A stretch of DNA of 64,000 nucleotides from Chromohalobacter sp. 11-W (lineage in GTDB: Bacteria; Pseudomonadota; Gammaproteobacteria; Pseudomonadales; Halomonadaceae): assembly GCF_029889905.1 (NCBI RefSeq), contig NZ_JARANZ010000009.1, positions 62,001 through 126,000 on the forward strand, written 5' to 3'. Below, one piece after another: positions 17,690-26,230 of this stretch. The translations under genes were made by a program, and so were the position numbers. Under the pieces are notes generated by a model. That model had not been told where the DNA came from, ran no database searches, and saw only the letters and a program-made list of their open reading frames with translations. Positions within the stretch are counted from its first letter, which is position 1. Each line of letters opens with the position of its first letter.

Positions 17690-18784
17690 ATGGATCTCCT
17701 CGAGTTGAGCCAGAACACTTCGCAGGCACATCGCATCCTCACGCTGACACTCGAACCCAACGACCCCATGCGCCTGGCCAGTCTATGCGGGCAGCAGGAT
17801 GAACACCTCAAGCTCATCGAGACACGCTTGGGCGTGACGCTGCGCAATCGCGGCAACACCTTTCAGCTCGCAGGCCCCGGCCCTCACGTCAAGGCGGCCG
17901 CCAATGTCGTCGAGCATCTCTATCGTGAGACGGAAGCCAGCGAGCTGACGCCCGACACTGTGCACCTTTTCCTGCAGGAATCCGGCCTCGAGTCACTGGA
18001 AGAAGACGAGGAAACGCTCGACGAGGGCGGCGTGCTCATCCGCACGCCGCGTGCCTTGATCAAGCCACGCGGTCACAACCAGCAGACCTACGTCTCCAGC
18101 ATTCACGATCACGACATCAATTTCGGGGTCGGCCCGGCAGGTACCGGCAAGACCTATCTGGCAGTCGCAGCAGCGGTCGAGGCGCTCAACCAGCAACAGG
18201 TACGACGGATTCTTCTGGTGCGTCCGGCGGTGGAAGCCGGCGAGCGCCTGGGCTTCCTCCCCGGCGACCTGGCACAGAAGATCGACCCCTACCTGCGACC
18301 GCTCTACGATGCGCTCTACGAAATGCTGGGCTTCGAACAGGTCGGCAAGCTGATCGAACGGCAAGTAATCGAGGTCGCCCCGCTGGCCTATATGCGCGGT
18401 CGCACGCTCAACAACGCCTTCATCATTCTCGATGAGAGCCAGAACACCACGCGCGAACAGATGAAGATGTTCCTGACGCGCATCGGCTTCGGCTCCACCG
18501 CCGTGATCACCGGCGACATCACCCAGGTCGACCTGCCGCGCGGTAATCAATCGGGGCTGATTCAAGTCCTCGATGTGCTCAAGGGCACCGCAGGGATCGG
18601 CGTCACGCATTTCGTCGCCAAGGACGTAGTCCGCCATCCCCTCGTGCAGCGCATCATCGAAGCCTACGACGCCTTCGAGAGCGCCGAGGAAGAGCAGGAG
18701 CGCGCCCGCCAAGAACGGCGTGCACAGGCCAAGCGTGAGAACAACGACACGCGCCGCGATAACGACGAGCCGGCAGACGCATGA
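17690..18784 (+). CDS. ybeZ: PhoH-like ATPase (YbeZ)
   Basis: 364 residues. The P-loop is GPAGTGKTYLA near residue 148; Walker B is AFIILDESQNT; both sit in a PhoH domain (residues about 125-330). An N-terminal KH-like segment precedes it and a charged tail rich in Arg, Glu and Asp follows. YbeZ works with the endoribonuclease YbeY in ribosome and RNA quality control. Its stop overlaps the ybeY start (ATGA at 18781), so the two are translationally coupled. Confidence 0.92.
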   Translation: MDLLELSQNTSQAHRILTLTLEPNDPMRLASLCGQQDEHLKLIETRLGVTLRNRGNTFQLAGPGPHVKAAANVVEHLYRETEASELTPDTVHLFLQESGLESLEEDEETLDEGGVLIRTPRALIKPRGHNQQTYVSSIHDHDINFGVGPAGTGKTYLAVAAAVEALNQQQVRRILLVRPAVEAGERLGFLPGDLAQKIDPYLRPLYDALYEMLGFEQVGKLIERQVIEVAPLAYMRGRTLNNAFIILDESQNTTREQMKMFLTRIGFGSTAVITGDITQVDLPRGNQSGLIQVLDVLKGTAGIGVTHFVAKDVVRHPLVQRIIEAYDAFESAEEEQERARQERRAQAKRENNDTRRDNDEPADA

Positions 18785-19242
18785 CCCCCGATATCGACCG
18801 TCAGGTCGCCATTGACACGGCAACCGCGCTGCCCACTCAGGCCGATCTCGAGGCTTGGGTGGGCGCCGTGTTCGCTCGCCATCCCGATGAAGCGCGCACG
18901 GAAATGACCGTGCGCTTCGTCTCTCCTGAAGAGAGCCAGACGCTCAATCGCGACTATCGGGGCAAGGACAAGCCCACCAACGTGCTGTCCTTTCCGTTCG
19001 AAACGCCACCCGGCGTTTCCTTGCCACTGCTTGGCGACCTGGCGATCTGCCACGAGGTGGTCGTCACCGAGGCCACCGCACAGGATAAGCGCCTGGCCCA
19101 CCACTACACCCATATGGTGATCCACGGCACCTTGCATTTACTCGGCTACGATCATATAGATGAGCGTGAAGCCGAAGAGATGGAAGCGTTGGAGCGCGAG
19201 CTACTGGCAGGTTTCATGATCGGTGACCCCTATGCCGAGTGA
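18781..19242 (+). CDS. ybeY: Endoribonuclease YbeY (16S rRNA maturation)
   Basis: 153 residues. Zinc-dependent RNase for 16S rRNA 3' processing and 70S quality control. The metal site HGTLHLLGYDH is the family's H-x3-H-x5-H pattern, near residue 118. An upstream GKDKPTNVLSFPF block is also characteristic. The ATG overlaps the ybeZ stop by four bases. Confidence 0.95.
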   Translation: MTPDIDRQVAIDTATALPTQADLEAWVGAVFARHPDEARTEMTVRFVSPEESQTLNRDYRGKDKPTNVLSFPFETPPGVSLPLLGDLAICHEVVVTEATAQDKRLAHHYTHMVIHGTLHLLGYDHIDEREAEEMEALERELLAGFMIGDPYAE

Positions 19243-19350
19243 ACCTCCGCCTGGCACTCATCTCGACGCCCCGCGATGCTCGGCCCATGGCCGTGCACGC
19301 CCTTTTATCATCCCCGCGTTATCGTCCATGAGGAACGAGAGACCTATCGC

Positions 19351-20244
19351 ATGAGCGAAGACCGATCGAGCAGCCAGGGTGGCAAATCCTGGCTGGATAA
19401 ACTGCTGAACGCTTTTTCCAACGACTCCGATGAACCGAGTTCACGAGACGAGTTGCTCACCTTCCTGCGTGAGGCCGGTACGCGACTGCGCCTCGACCAG
19501 GATGCGCTGACCATCATCGAAGGCGCGTTCCAGATCAGCGATCAACAAACGCGCGAGGTGATGATCCCGCGCTCCCAGGTAACCGCCCTGCATGTCGACC
19601 AGCGCCCCGAGGACTGCCTGCCGATAATCCTCGAGACCGCGCACTCTCGTTACCCGATCATCGACGAAAACCTCGATGAGGTACTGGGCATCGTACTGGT
19701 CAAGGACCTCCTGCCGCTGCTCAAGCTCAGCGACGCCGAGCGCCAACGCTTTCAGCTACGCGATATCCTGCGCCCGGCGATGTTCATTCCCGAGTCGAAA
19801 CGCCTCAACAGCCTGCTCAAGGAATTTCGCGACACCCATAACCATATGGCGGTGGTGGTCGACGAATACGGCGGCACGGCAGGCATCGTGACCATCGAAG
19901 ATATCCTCGAGCAGATCGTCGGCGACATCGAGGACGAACACGACATCGATGAAGAAGACGACATTCGCGACTTGGGCGACGGCACCTATGCAATTCGCGC
20001 CCTGACGCCCATCGAAGACTTCAACGAACGCTTCGACACGGCCTTTCCCGACGAGGAATTCGATACCGTCGGCGGCCTGGTCATGCAGCGCTTCGGACAT
20101 CTGCCGCGACGCAACGAATACGCCGACCTGGGCACCTGGCGTTTCACCGTGCTCAATGCCGACAACCGCCGTATCCGCCTCTTGCAGGTCGCGCCCTGCC
20201 CCCAAGATGATGCCGAAGAACCCGGGGACGGCGACAAGCATTAA
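19351..20244 (+). CDS. corC: CorC/YbeX CBS-domain protein
   Basis: 297 residues. Two CBS domains (about 65-185; TREVMIPRSQVTALHVDQRP opens the first) are followed by a CorC/HlyC transporter-associated domain (about 200-285, GLVMQRFGHLPRRNEYAD). No TM segment, so this is the soluble CorC/YbeX form, linked to Mg2+/Co2+ efflux and, in E. coli, to ribosome metabolism beside ybeZ-ybeY. I start at ATG 19351 (MSEDRSSSQGGKSWLDKL), the usual N-terminus. Confidence 0.92.
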   Translation: MSEDRSSSQGGKSWLDKLLNAFSNDSDEPSSRDELLTFLREAGTRLRLDQDALTIIEGAFQISDQQTREVMIPRSQVTALHVDQRPEDCLPIILETAHSRYPIIDENLDEVLGIVLVKDLLPLLKLSDAERQRFQLRDILRPAMFIPESKRLNSLLKEFRDTHNHMAVVVDEYGGTAGIVTIEDILEQIVGDIEDEHDIDEEDDIRDLGDGTYAIRALTPIEDFNERFDTAFPDEEFDTVGGLVMQRFGHLPRRNEYADLGTWRFTVLNADNRRIRLLQVAPCPQDDAEEPGDGDKH

Positions 20245-20322
20245 AACCGGGCAGGCGCATGTGCAGCATGGCCCACAGCGCCGCGCTCTGTTATAAGAGG
20301 CACCTTCGACAAGGAGTGCCTC

Positions 20323-21792
20323 ATGCTGTCTTCCCGCACCTATCGCCCCTGGATGGGATACCTCGTCGCGCTGCTCGCCGGCGCGCTCACGACGCTTACC
20401 TTCGCCCCCTTCGAATGGTGGTGGATCGGCCCCTTCGCCGTCGCTCTGGTCTTCTACGGCCTCCACGACCTCACGCCCGGCCAGGCGGCGCTGCGCGGCT
20501 GGAGCTATGGCGTGGGGCTCTTCGGTGCCGGCACGTCGTGGATCTATGTCTCGATCCATGACTACGGCTATACCGGCGTCCCCCTAGCGGTCTTTCTCAC
20601 CGCACTATTCGTGGTCACCCTGGCGCTGTTTTATGGCGTGGTATTCGGTGTTTATCGGCGTTTCACGAGCCCGCGATGGTCCGTGATCACCTTCGCGGGC
20701 GTCTGGGTCCTCGGCGAGGCACTGCGCACCTGGGCGTTCTCGGGCTTTCCGTGGCTACTGCTCGGCAGTGCCCATGTCGAATCGCCGCTAGCACCGTGGG
20801 CGCCCATCGGCGGCGCCTACCTGCTGTCGTTGATCGTCGCCCTCAGCGGCACCTTGCTGGTCGCGCTACTGAAGCGTCGCCTGTGGGCCCTGGTACCGCT
20901 CGTCGCGATGTGGTGTCTCCCGCTGGTGCTGCCCACCCAGTGGACATCCCCGCAAGGCGACCCCAAGCAAGTCGCCCTGCTGCAAGGCAATCTCCCCCAG
21001 CTCTCGAAGTGGAGCCCCGAGGGGCAACGCAAGGCCGCCAGCACCTACGCCAGACTGACCCGCGACCAGGGCGACGACACCGACCTTATCGTATGGCCGG
21101 AGACCGCCTTGCCGATGTTCGCGTCCCAGGCGCGTCCCGTTCTGGAACGCGTACAGGCGACGCTGCCCGCCGATACTGCCCTGCTGACGGGTATCGTTCA
21201 GCGCGACAAGCAAGGCGACTACTACAATGCGGTCATCGGAATGGGCAACAGCCAAGGCAGCTATCGCAAGGAACACTTGGTGCCGTTCGGTGAGTATTTA
21301 CCGTTGGAAGGATTGTTGCGCGGGATCATCGCCTTCTTCGATCTGCCCATGTCGAGCTTTACCGCCGGGGCCTCCGATCAGGCACCGATCCAGGCCGCGG
21401 GTATGCACCTGGGCAGCGCGATCTGCTACGAAATCATCTATGCGGACCTGGTCGCCCAGCGAGCACGCAACGCCGACGTGCTGCTCACCGTCTCCAACGA
21501 CACCTGGTTCGGGAACTCCATTGGTCCGCTCCAGCACTTGCAGATGGCCCAATTGCGCGCGCTCGAGAACGGCCGCTACGTACTGCGCGCGACCAGTAAC
21601 GGCGTTACCGCCATCATCGACGCCCAGGGTCATATCACTCAGCGCGCCCCACGCTTCGAAACCGCCAGCATCAGCGGCGAGGTTCAGCCCATGCAGGGCT
21701 TGACCCTATTCACGCGCACCGGCAGTTGGCCGACATGGGGGCTCGCCCTGTTGCTACTCATCCCCGGGCTGCGTTGGCGGCGCCGCAAGTAG
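20323..21792 (+). CDS. lnt: Apolipoprotein N-acyltransferase
   Basis: 489 residues. Inner-membrane enzyme adding the third acyl chain to lipoproteins. Six to seven TM helices cover about residues 1-205. The periplasmic nitrilase-like domain (about 215-465) has the catalytic triad: Glu in VWPETALPMF, Lys in YRKEHLVPFGEY and Cys in GSAICYEIIYAD. A last TM helix is near the C-terminus. The start follows AAGGAG. It closes the miaB-lnt block; in pseudomonads the DUF1451 gene and leuS would follow directly, but here about 5.9 kb intervene. Confidence 0.95.
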   Translation: MLSSRTYRPWMGYLVALLAGALTTLTFAPFEWWWIGPFAVALVFYGLHDLTPGQAALRGWSYGVGLFGAGTSWIYVSIHDYGYTGVPLAVFLTALFVVTLALFYGVVFGVYRRFTSPRWSVITFAGVWVLGEALRTWAFSGFPWLLLGSAHVESPLAPWAPIGGAYLLSLIVALSGTLLVALLKRRLWALVPLVAMWCLPLVLPTQWTSPQGDPKQVALLQGNLPQLSKWSPEGQRKAASTYARLTRDQGDDTDLIVWPETALPMFASQARPVLERVQATLPADTALLTGIVQRDKQGDYYNAVIGMGNSQGSYRKEHLVPFGEYLPLEGLLRGIIAFFDLPMSSFTAGASDQAPIQAAGMHLGSAICYEIIYADLVAQRARNADVLLTVSNDTWFGNSIGPLQHLQMAQLRALENGRYVLRATSNGVTAIIDAQGHITQRAPRFETASISGEVQPMQGLTLFTRTGSWPTWGLALLLLIPGLRWRRRK

Positions 21793-21819
21793 CGGGCGTC
21801 GCGGTCAAAGCAGGCTCGC

Positions 21820-21853
21820 GGCACGACGCGCGGTGAAATCCGCGCGTCGTGCC
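21820..21853. terminator. Strong hairpin between convergent genes
   Basis: A perfect 14-bp stem (GGCACGACGCGCGG / CCGCGCGTCGTGCC) with a 6-nt loop lies between the lnt stop and the convergent proline-racemase-family gene. There is no T tract on either side, so a bidirectional terminator is likely but not certain. Confidence 0.55.
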
Positions 21854-21862
21854 AAGATTGGC

Positions 21863-22951
21863 CTAGTCTGGCAAGGATGCCTCTTCCTCGACCGGCAACA
21901 CCGCCTCGGCCTTGCGATGCCCACTGGTGAGGATATGGTGCAGGCTGCCGCACTCCACCAGCGGATCGTTGCAGTTGATGACGATGTCCGAACGCGCCAG
22001 CATATGTGCCTTGCCGGTGATGGTGTTCTCGGCCACCTGATGGTCCCCTTCCTGCCGGGAGCCGGTGAACTCGCCAATGAAGCCCGTGCCGCGCAGGGAT
22101 ACGGTCTCCAGCTTATCCCCCGGCTGGAGGGAGCCTTCGTAGTGCATCAAGGCCAAACGCGCCGAGGTCCCCGTGCCGGTCGTACTGCGGCAGATCACGC
22201 CCGGATGCACATAGGTCGTCGAACGCGAGCGAAAGAAGCCATCCGCGACTTGTTCCACCGGGCCCATGAAATGCAGGAATGGCAACGGCCCCACATCGCC
22301 CAGGGTGTAGTGCGAGAAGCCTCGCTCGGCCTGGATCGCCTCGACGATGGCATGGGCGCATTCCGCCAGCCGTGCCTCCTCGTCCCGGTTCAGCGAGAAG
22401 CCCAGCTCAGCGGCTTCTACCAGGGCGTAGAAGCCGCCGCTATACGCCACGCTGTAGGTCACGTCCCCGACCGAAGGCACATGGATGCTGGCCCGATAGG
22501 TGTCGATGTAACTGGGCAACCCTTCGCAGGTAATGCCCTCCACGACGCCGTTTTCTACCCGCGCCTCGATATGCACCAGGCCGGCCGCGGATTCCAGTAC
22601 GAAGCGCTGGTATCCTTCGCGCTTGGGCACGAGACCGCTTTCCAGCACGGCCGTGGCGGTGCAGATGGTGTTGGAGCCGGAATAAATGGGGTACCCCATC
22701 ACCTCCATGATTATGTAGCCCACCTCGGCTTCCGGATCGCTGGCGGGCACCAGCAGATCCACCGACATCTCGGGAATGCCATAGGGCTCGCTGAGCAGTA
22801 TCTGGCGCAGGCCATCGGCATCCTCGCGCAGATACTCCATCTTCTCGCGCACCGTGTTGCCCGGCAGCGGGTCGATACCCCCGGTCACGATACGACTGAC
22901 GTCGCCGCCGGCATGCAAGTCGATCAGTTGCAGCGTCAGTTCGTCGCTCAT
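21863..22951 (-). CDS. Proline racemase / hydroxyproline epimerase superfamily protein, non-canonical active site
   Basis: 362 residues with the two-lobed proline racemase fold (DLHAGGDVSRIVTGGID at the start; RSTTGTGTSARLAL near residue 255). Family members racemise proline, epimerise 4-hydroxyproline or dehydrate trans-3-hydroxyproline. Racemases use two Cys residues, in M-C-G-H and S-P-C-G-T-G-T blocks. Here the first position is Ser91 (YSGSNTI) and the second is Thr258 (STTGTGT), so neither thiol is present. Classical racemase activity is therefore unlikely; a dehydratase or another reaction is possible. I start at ATG 22951 behind GGAAGAAAA. It overlaps the upstream oxidoreductase stop (ATGA). 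Confidence 0.8.
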   Translation of the reverse strand: MSDELTLQLIDLHAGGDVSRIVTGGIDPLPGNTVREKMEYLREDADGLRQILLSEPYGIPEMSVDLLVPASDPEAEVGYIIMEVMGYPIYSGSNTICTATAVLESGLVPKREGYQRFVLESAAGLVHIEARVENGVVEGITCEGLPSYIDTYRASIHVPSVGDVTYSVAYSGGFYALVEAAELGFSLNRDEEARLAECAHAIVEAIQAERGFSHYTLGDVGPLPFLHFMGPVEQVADGFFRSRSTTYVHPGVICRSTTGTGTSARLALMHYEGSLQPGDKLETVSLRGTGFIGEFTGSRQEGDHQVAENTITGKAHMLARSDIVINCNDPLVECGSLHHILTSGHRKAEAVLPVEEEASLPD

Positions 22952-24111
22952 TTTTCTTCCTTCAATGCGTAGGGCGCGCCATGTTCTTGCCACTGTGAAT
23001 CCGGGACGATCACGATCTTGCCCAGGTAGTTGCTGTTGCGATTGACGAAATAGCGCTCGGCGTCATGCAGCTCGGAGAGTTTGAAGGCGGCGTGCAAGAC
23101 CGGCTTCAATTGCCCCCCGCGAATCCAGGCCACCAGTTGTTCGGCCTCGTCACGTGTACCGTGGGAGACGCCGAATATCTGCACCTGATACAAATAAATC
23201 CGCGTCCACATGATCTCGCTGATATTGCCGCCGCTCGCGCCGGCAATGCTCAAGCGTGGGTAGGTGGTGCGGCGCTTCATGTCGAAGATCATGGTATCGA
23301 TGAAGCGGTCGGTCATTTCGCCTCCGACCAAATCCATGACCGCATCGATGGGCTGGTCCTGCGTCAGCACTCGCACCTTCTCGGTGAAATCCTGCATGTC
23401 CGAGCGGTCCAGCACGGCTTCCACGCCCAGTGCAAGTAGTGCCTCTGCCTTGTCCGGTTGGCTCAGCGCGTAAGGCGTCGCCCTCATGATACGACAGAGC
23501 CGAATCAGTGCCGTGCCCACTCCACCACTGGCGCCTGTCACCAGGACGTTTTCCCCGGCTTTGACGCTGGCCGCATTCAACATGTGCAGCGCAGTTTGAT
23601 AAGAGCACATGCCCATCGCCGCGAGTTCGGCATCGGCAAGCTCGGGATTATCCACCGTGTGGAACTGCGCCGACGGCACGGCAATGTACTCGGCAAAGCC
23701 GCCATCGGCACCGTGCCCATAATAGTCAGGCGTCAGATTGATATCGGGACGTGCGTCGGCGTAGATATTGAAGTCCAGAAGTCCACGCTGGCCAATGCGC
23801 TCAGCGCTCACATCCTCGCCGACAGCCACCACGTGCCCGGCCACATCGGCGCCCTGGATGCGCGGAAAGGTCAGCGTCGGCGATCCGCCGATCTGAAACG
23901 AGGTCGTATCTCCCTTGTCCTTGGTCGGATAAAGCCCTTCTCGCGCCTTGCGGTCGGTATTGTTCTTGGCTGTCGCGGTCACCTGCACCAGGACTTCGCC
24001 TCTGGCGGGCCTGGGGGTAGAAACGTCTTGCCGATAGACTAGCTTGTCGATGTCCCCATGCTCGGTCAGTAACATCGCCGCCATCGTGTCGGGTAGCGCC
24101 TCGCTGCGCAT
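22948..24111 (-). CDS. Quinone-oxidoreductase-type MDR dehydrogenase
   Basis: 387 residues. The N-terminal GroES-like domain (DKLVYRQDVSTPRPARGEVL) and the nucleotide-binding loop VLVTGASGGVGTALIRLCR near residue 195 identify a medium-chain reductase of the zinc-independent QOR/YhdH type. NADPH-dependent reduction of an enone or quinone is expected. ATG 24111 follows AAGGAGGCAGGT, a strong ribosome site. Its stop overlaps the next gene's ATG, so the two form a coupled pair, perhaps acting in sequence on an amino-acid-derived compound (inference). Confidence 0.85.
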   Translation of the reverse strand: MRSEALPDTMAAMLLTEHGDIDKLVYRQDVSTPRPARGEVLVQVTATAKNNTDRKAREGLYPTKDKGDTTSFQIGGSPTLTFPRIQGADVAGHVVAVGEDVSAERIGQRGLLDFNIYADARPDINLTPDYYGHGADGGFAEYIAVPSAQFHTVDNPELADAELAAMGMCSYQTALHMLNAASVKAGENVLVTGASGGVGTALIRLCRIMRATPYALSQPDKAEALLALGVEAVLDRSDMQDFTEKVRVLTQDQPIDAVMDLVGGEMTDRFIDTMIFDMKRRTTYPRLSIAGASGGNISEIMWTRIYLYQVQIFGVSHGTRDEAEQLVAWIRGGQLKPVLHAAFKLSELHDAERYFVNRNSNYLGKIVIVPDSQWQEHGAPYALKEEK

Positions 24112-24207
24112 ACCTGCCTCCTTCTCGTGGTCGCTGCTTCGAGAAGTACGATAACAAACTTTTCCCCGTGCCCAAGGAGCCTGACACAGGGAAATACCCG
24201 CCCAGTG

Positions 24208-24241
24208 AAAGAAAACGCCCGTATCCGGCTGACACGAGCGT
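24208..24241 (-). terminator. Rho-independent terminator after the choline sulfatase gene
   Basis: On the minus strand an 8-bp stem with one G-U pair (ACGCTCGT / ACGGGCGT) is followed by TTTTCTTT. It lies about 50 nt past the sulfatase stop and serves that transcript. Confidence 0.6.
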
Positions 24242-24288
24242 TCGTATTGCTTTCCGCCTCGGCTCAGACGGCCTGATTCGCCATCGCC

Positions 24289-25803
24289 TTACTCGCCGCG
24301 GGGGTAGCGCTGGGCTTCCTCGACCTCATTCAGGTCCATGTGGTTACGCATGTAACGCTCGGAAGCATCCTGCAACGGCTGATAATCCCACGGATAGTAA
24401 TGGCCGTTGCGCAGCGCTTCGTAGACGAGCAAGCGTTGTGCCTGGGAAGCGCGCACATCGGCATCGAACTTGGCCATATCCCAGCGTTCGTGCACCTTGG
24501 CCTGATATTCGGCCAGCTTCTCAGCGTAGTCGGGATTCTCCGCCAGATTGTGTTTCTCCAGCGGGTCGGATTCCAGATCGAACAGTTGCGGCGGATCGAT
24601 TTCGCAGTAGTTGAACTTCCACTTACCCTCGCGAATGGTCACGATCGGCGAATAGCTGCCTTCGGCAGCGTATTCCATGTACACCGGTGCATCGCGCTTC
24701 TCGCCCCGGGCCAAGGGCAGCAGCGACTGGCCATCGGTATAGGGCGCGATCGAGGACAGGTCGATTCCTACGAAGTCGGCAATGGTGGTGTTGATGTCGA
24801 TGATCGACACCGGGTCCTCGACATTGCGCGGCTCGATCCCCGGCGCGGAAAGCATCAGCGGCACACGCGACGAGCCTTCATAGGGGCTCATCTTGAACCA
24901 CAGGCCCTTCTCGCCAAGCATGTCACCGTGGTCGGCGCACACCACGATAATCGTGTTATCGAGCATGCGGGTCCGTTCGAGCACATCCAGGATGCCGCCG
25001 ATCTTGTCATCGACATAGGAAATGTTAGCGAAATAGCCATGACGCGCGTTGCGCACATCCTGAGGCTTTATATCGAACTTGGTGTAGTCGTTGGCCTCGA
25101 AGATCCGTTGGGAATGCGGGTCCAGCTTATCGAAGGGCACTGGCCCTTGCTGCGGCTCCAGATGCTCACAGTCGTTATACAGGTCCCAATACTTGCGACG
25201 CGCCACATAAGGATCGTGCGGGTGGGTGAAGCTGACACACAGCGCCCAGGGGCGTTTGTCGTGACCGCGCGAAAGATCGTAAAGCTTCTGCTCGGCGTGG
25301 AAAGCGACCTCGTCATCGTACTCCATCTGATTGGAGATCTCGGCGACGCCGGCCCCGGTCACCGAGCCCAGGTTGTGGTACCACCAGTCGATACGCTCTC
25401 CCGGCTTGGTGTAATCCGGCGTCCAGCCGAAATCGGCAGGATAAACGTCAGTGGTTAAGCGCGTTTCAAAGCCGTGGAGCTGATCGGGGCCGACGAAATG
25501 CATCTTGCCTGACAGGCAGGTGGAATAACCGGCGCGGCGTAGATGATGCGCCCAGGTCGGCACGCTGGAGGGGAATTCTGCGGCGTTGTCATAAACCCCG
25601 GTGCGGCTCGGTAACTGGCTCGACATGAAGGCGGCCCGCCCCGGTGCACACAGATAGCTAGGCGTATAAGCATTGTTAAAATTGACCGAGCGCTTGGCCA
25701 ACTTCTTGAGGTTAGGCGCATGCAGGAAGTCAGCAGGCCCGTTCTCGAACAACGTGCCGTTGAGTTGGTCGGCCATCAGAACCAATACGTTGGGTTGTGT
25801 CAT
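24289..25803 (-). CDS. betC: Choline-sulfatase
   Basis: 504 residues, alkaline-phosphatase-fold sulfatase. The metal site opens with NVLVLMADQLNG. The formylglycine Cys is Cys52 in SYLCAPGRAAFMSSQLPSRT, and a VVCADHGDMLGEKGLW block follows. The C-terminal segment resembles choline-sulfatases rather than aryl-sulfatases. The reaction is choline-O-sulfate to choline plus sulfate, which feeds glycine betaine synthesis in halophiles. A sulfatase-maturing enzyme, needed for the Cys modification, is not in the window. ATG 25803 follows GGGAGGTTTCCC. It is divergent from the MHS transporter at 26231. Confidence 0.88.
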   Translation of the reverse strand: MTQPNVLVLMADQLNGTLFENGPADFLHAPNLKKLAKRSVNFNNAYTPSYLCAPGRAAFMSSQLPSRTGVYDNAAEFPSSVPTWAHHLRRAGYSTCLSGKMHFVGPDQLHGFETRLTTDVYPADFGWTPDYTKPGERIDWWYHNLGSVTGAGVAEISNQMEYDDEVAFHAEQKLYDLSRGHDKRPWALCVSFTHPHDPYVARRKYWDLYNDCEHLEPQQGPVPFDKLDPHSQRIFEANDYTKFDIKPQDVRNARHGYFANISYVDDKIGGILDVLERTRMLDNTIIVVCADHGDMLGEKGLWFKMSPYEGSSRVPLMLSAPGIEPRNVEDPVSIIDINTTIADFVGIDLSSIAPYTDGQSLLPLARGEKRDAPVYMEYAAEGSYSPIVTIREGKWKFNYCEIDPPQLFDLESDPLEKHNLAENPDYAEKLAEYQAKVHERWDMAKFDADVRASQAQRLLVYEALRNGHYYPWDYQPLQDASERYMRNHMDLNEVEEAQRYPRGE

Positions 25804-26230
25804 GGGAAACCTCCCTGGCGAGTATTGTTAGCGTCGAAGCAGCATAAAAGACTGTCTTCGAACTCCCTACAGTGACGCGCCAGGAGTCGACAGACCAGAG
25901 ACTTATTTGCCCCCTCAGCCCCAACTCACATTGGCCTCAAAGAGGACTGAACATCGACCGATGCCAGCATGCCGCGCAGGCACTCTGCCAGGAGCGTTCC
26001 AAGGCTAGACGCTCTCCCATCATGGAGAAAGACTCCACACCAACGCGCATCTGTAAAGACCTACCCAAGCGAATACAAAAATGTCGCTTCCAGCTACATA
26101 ACAGTCGCTTACATTACCCTTATACGCAAACACTCGGACTATCGTCGAAGGGGTTATATGCCTTTCGTCGTACTCCAAAGGCATCGGCGCTAACAACAAC
26201 CTCGCCTTTCATATTAAATGGAGTTAAATC
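25804..26230. other. Divergent control region betC / MHS transporter
   Basis: About 430 bases, less GC-rich than the flanking backbone, with no convincing gene. It must contain promoters in both directions. No BetI-like palindrome was recognised. Open frames reading rightward through it lack ribosome sites. Confidence 0.4.
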
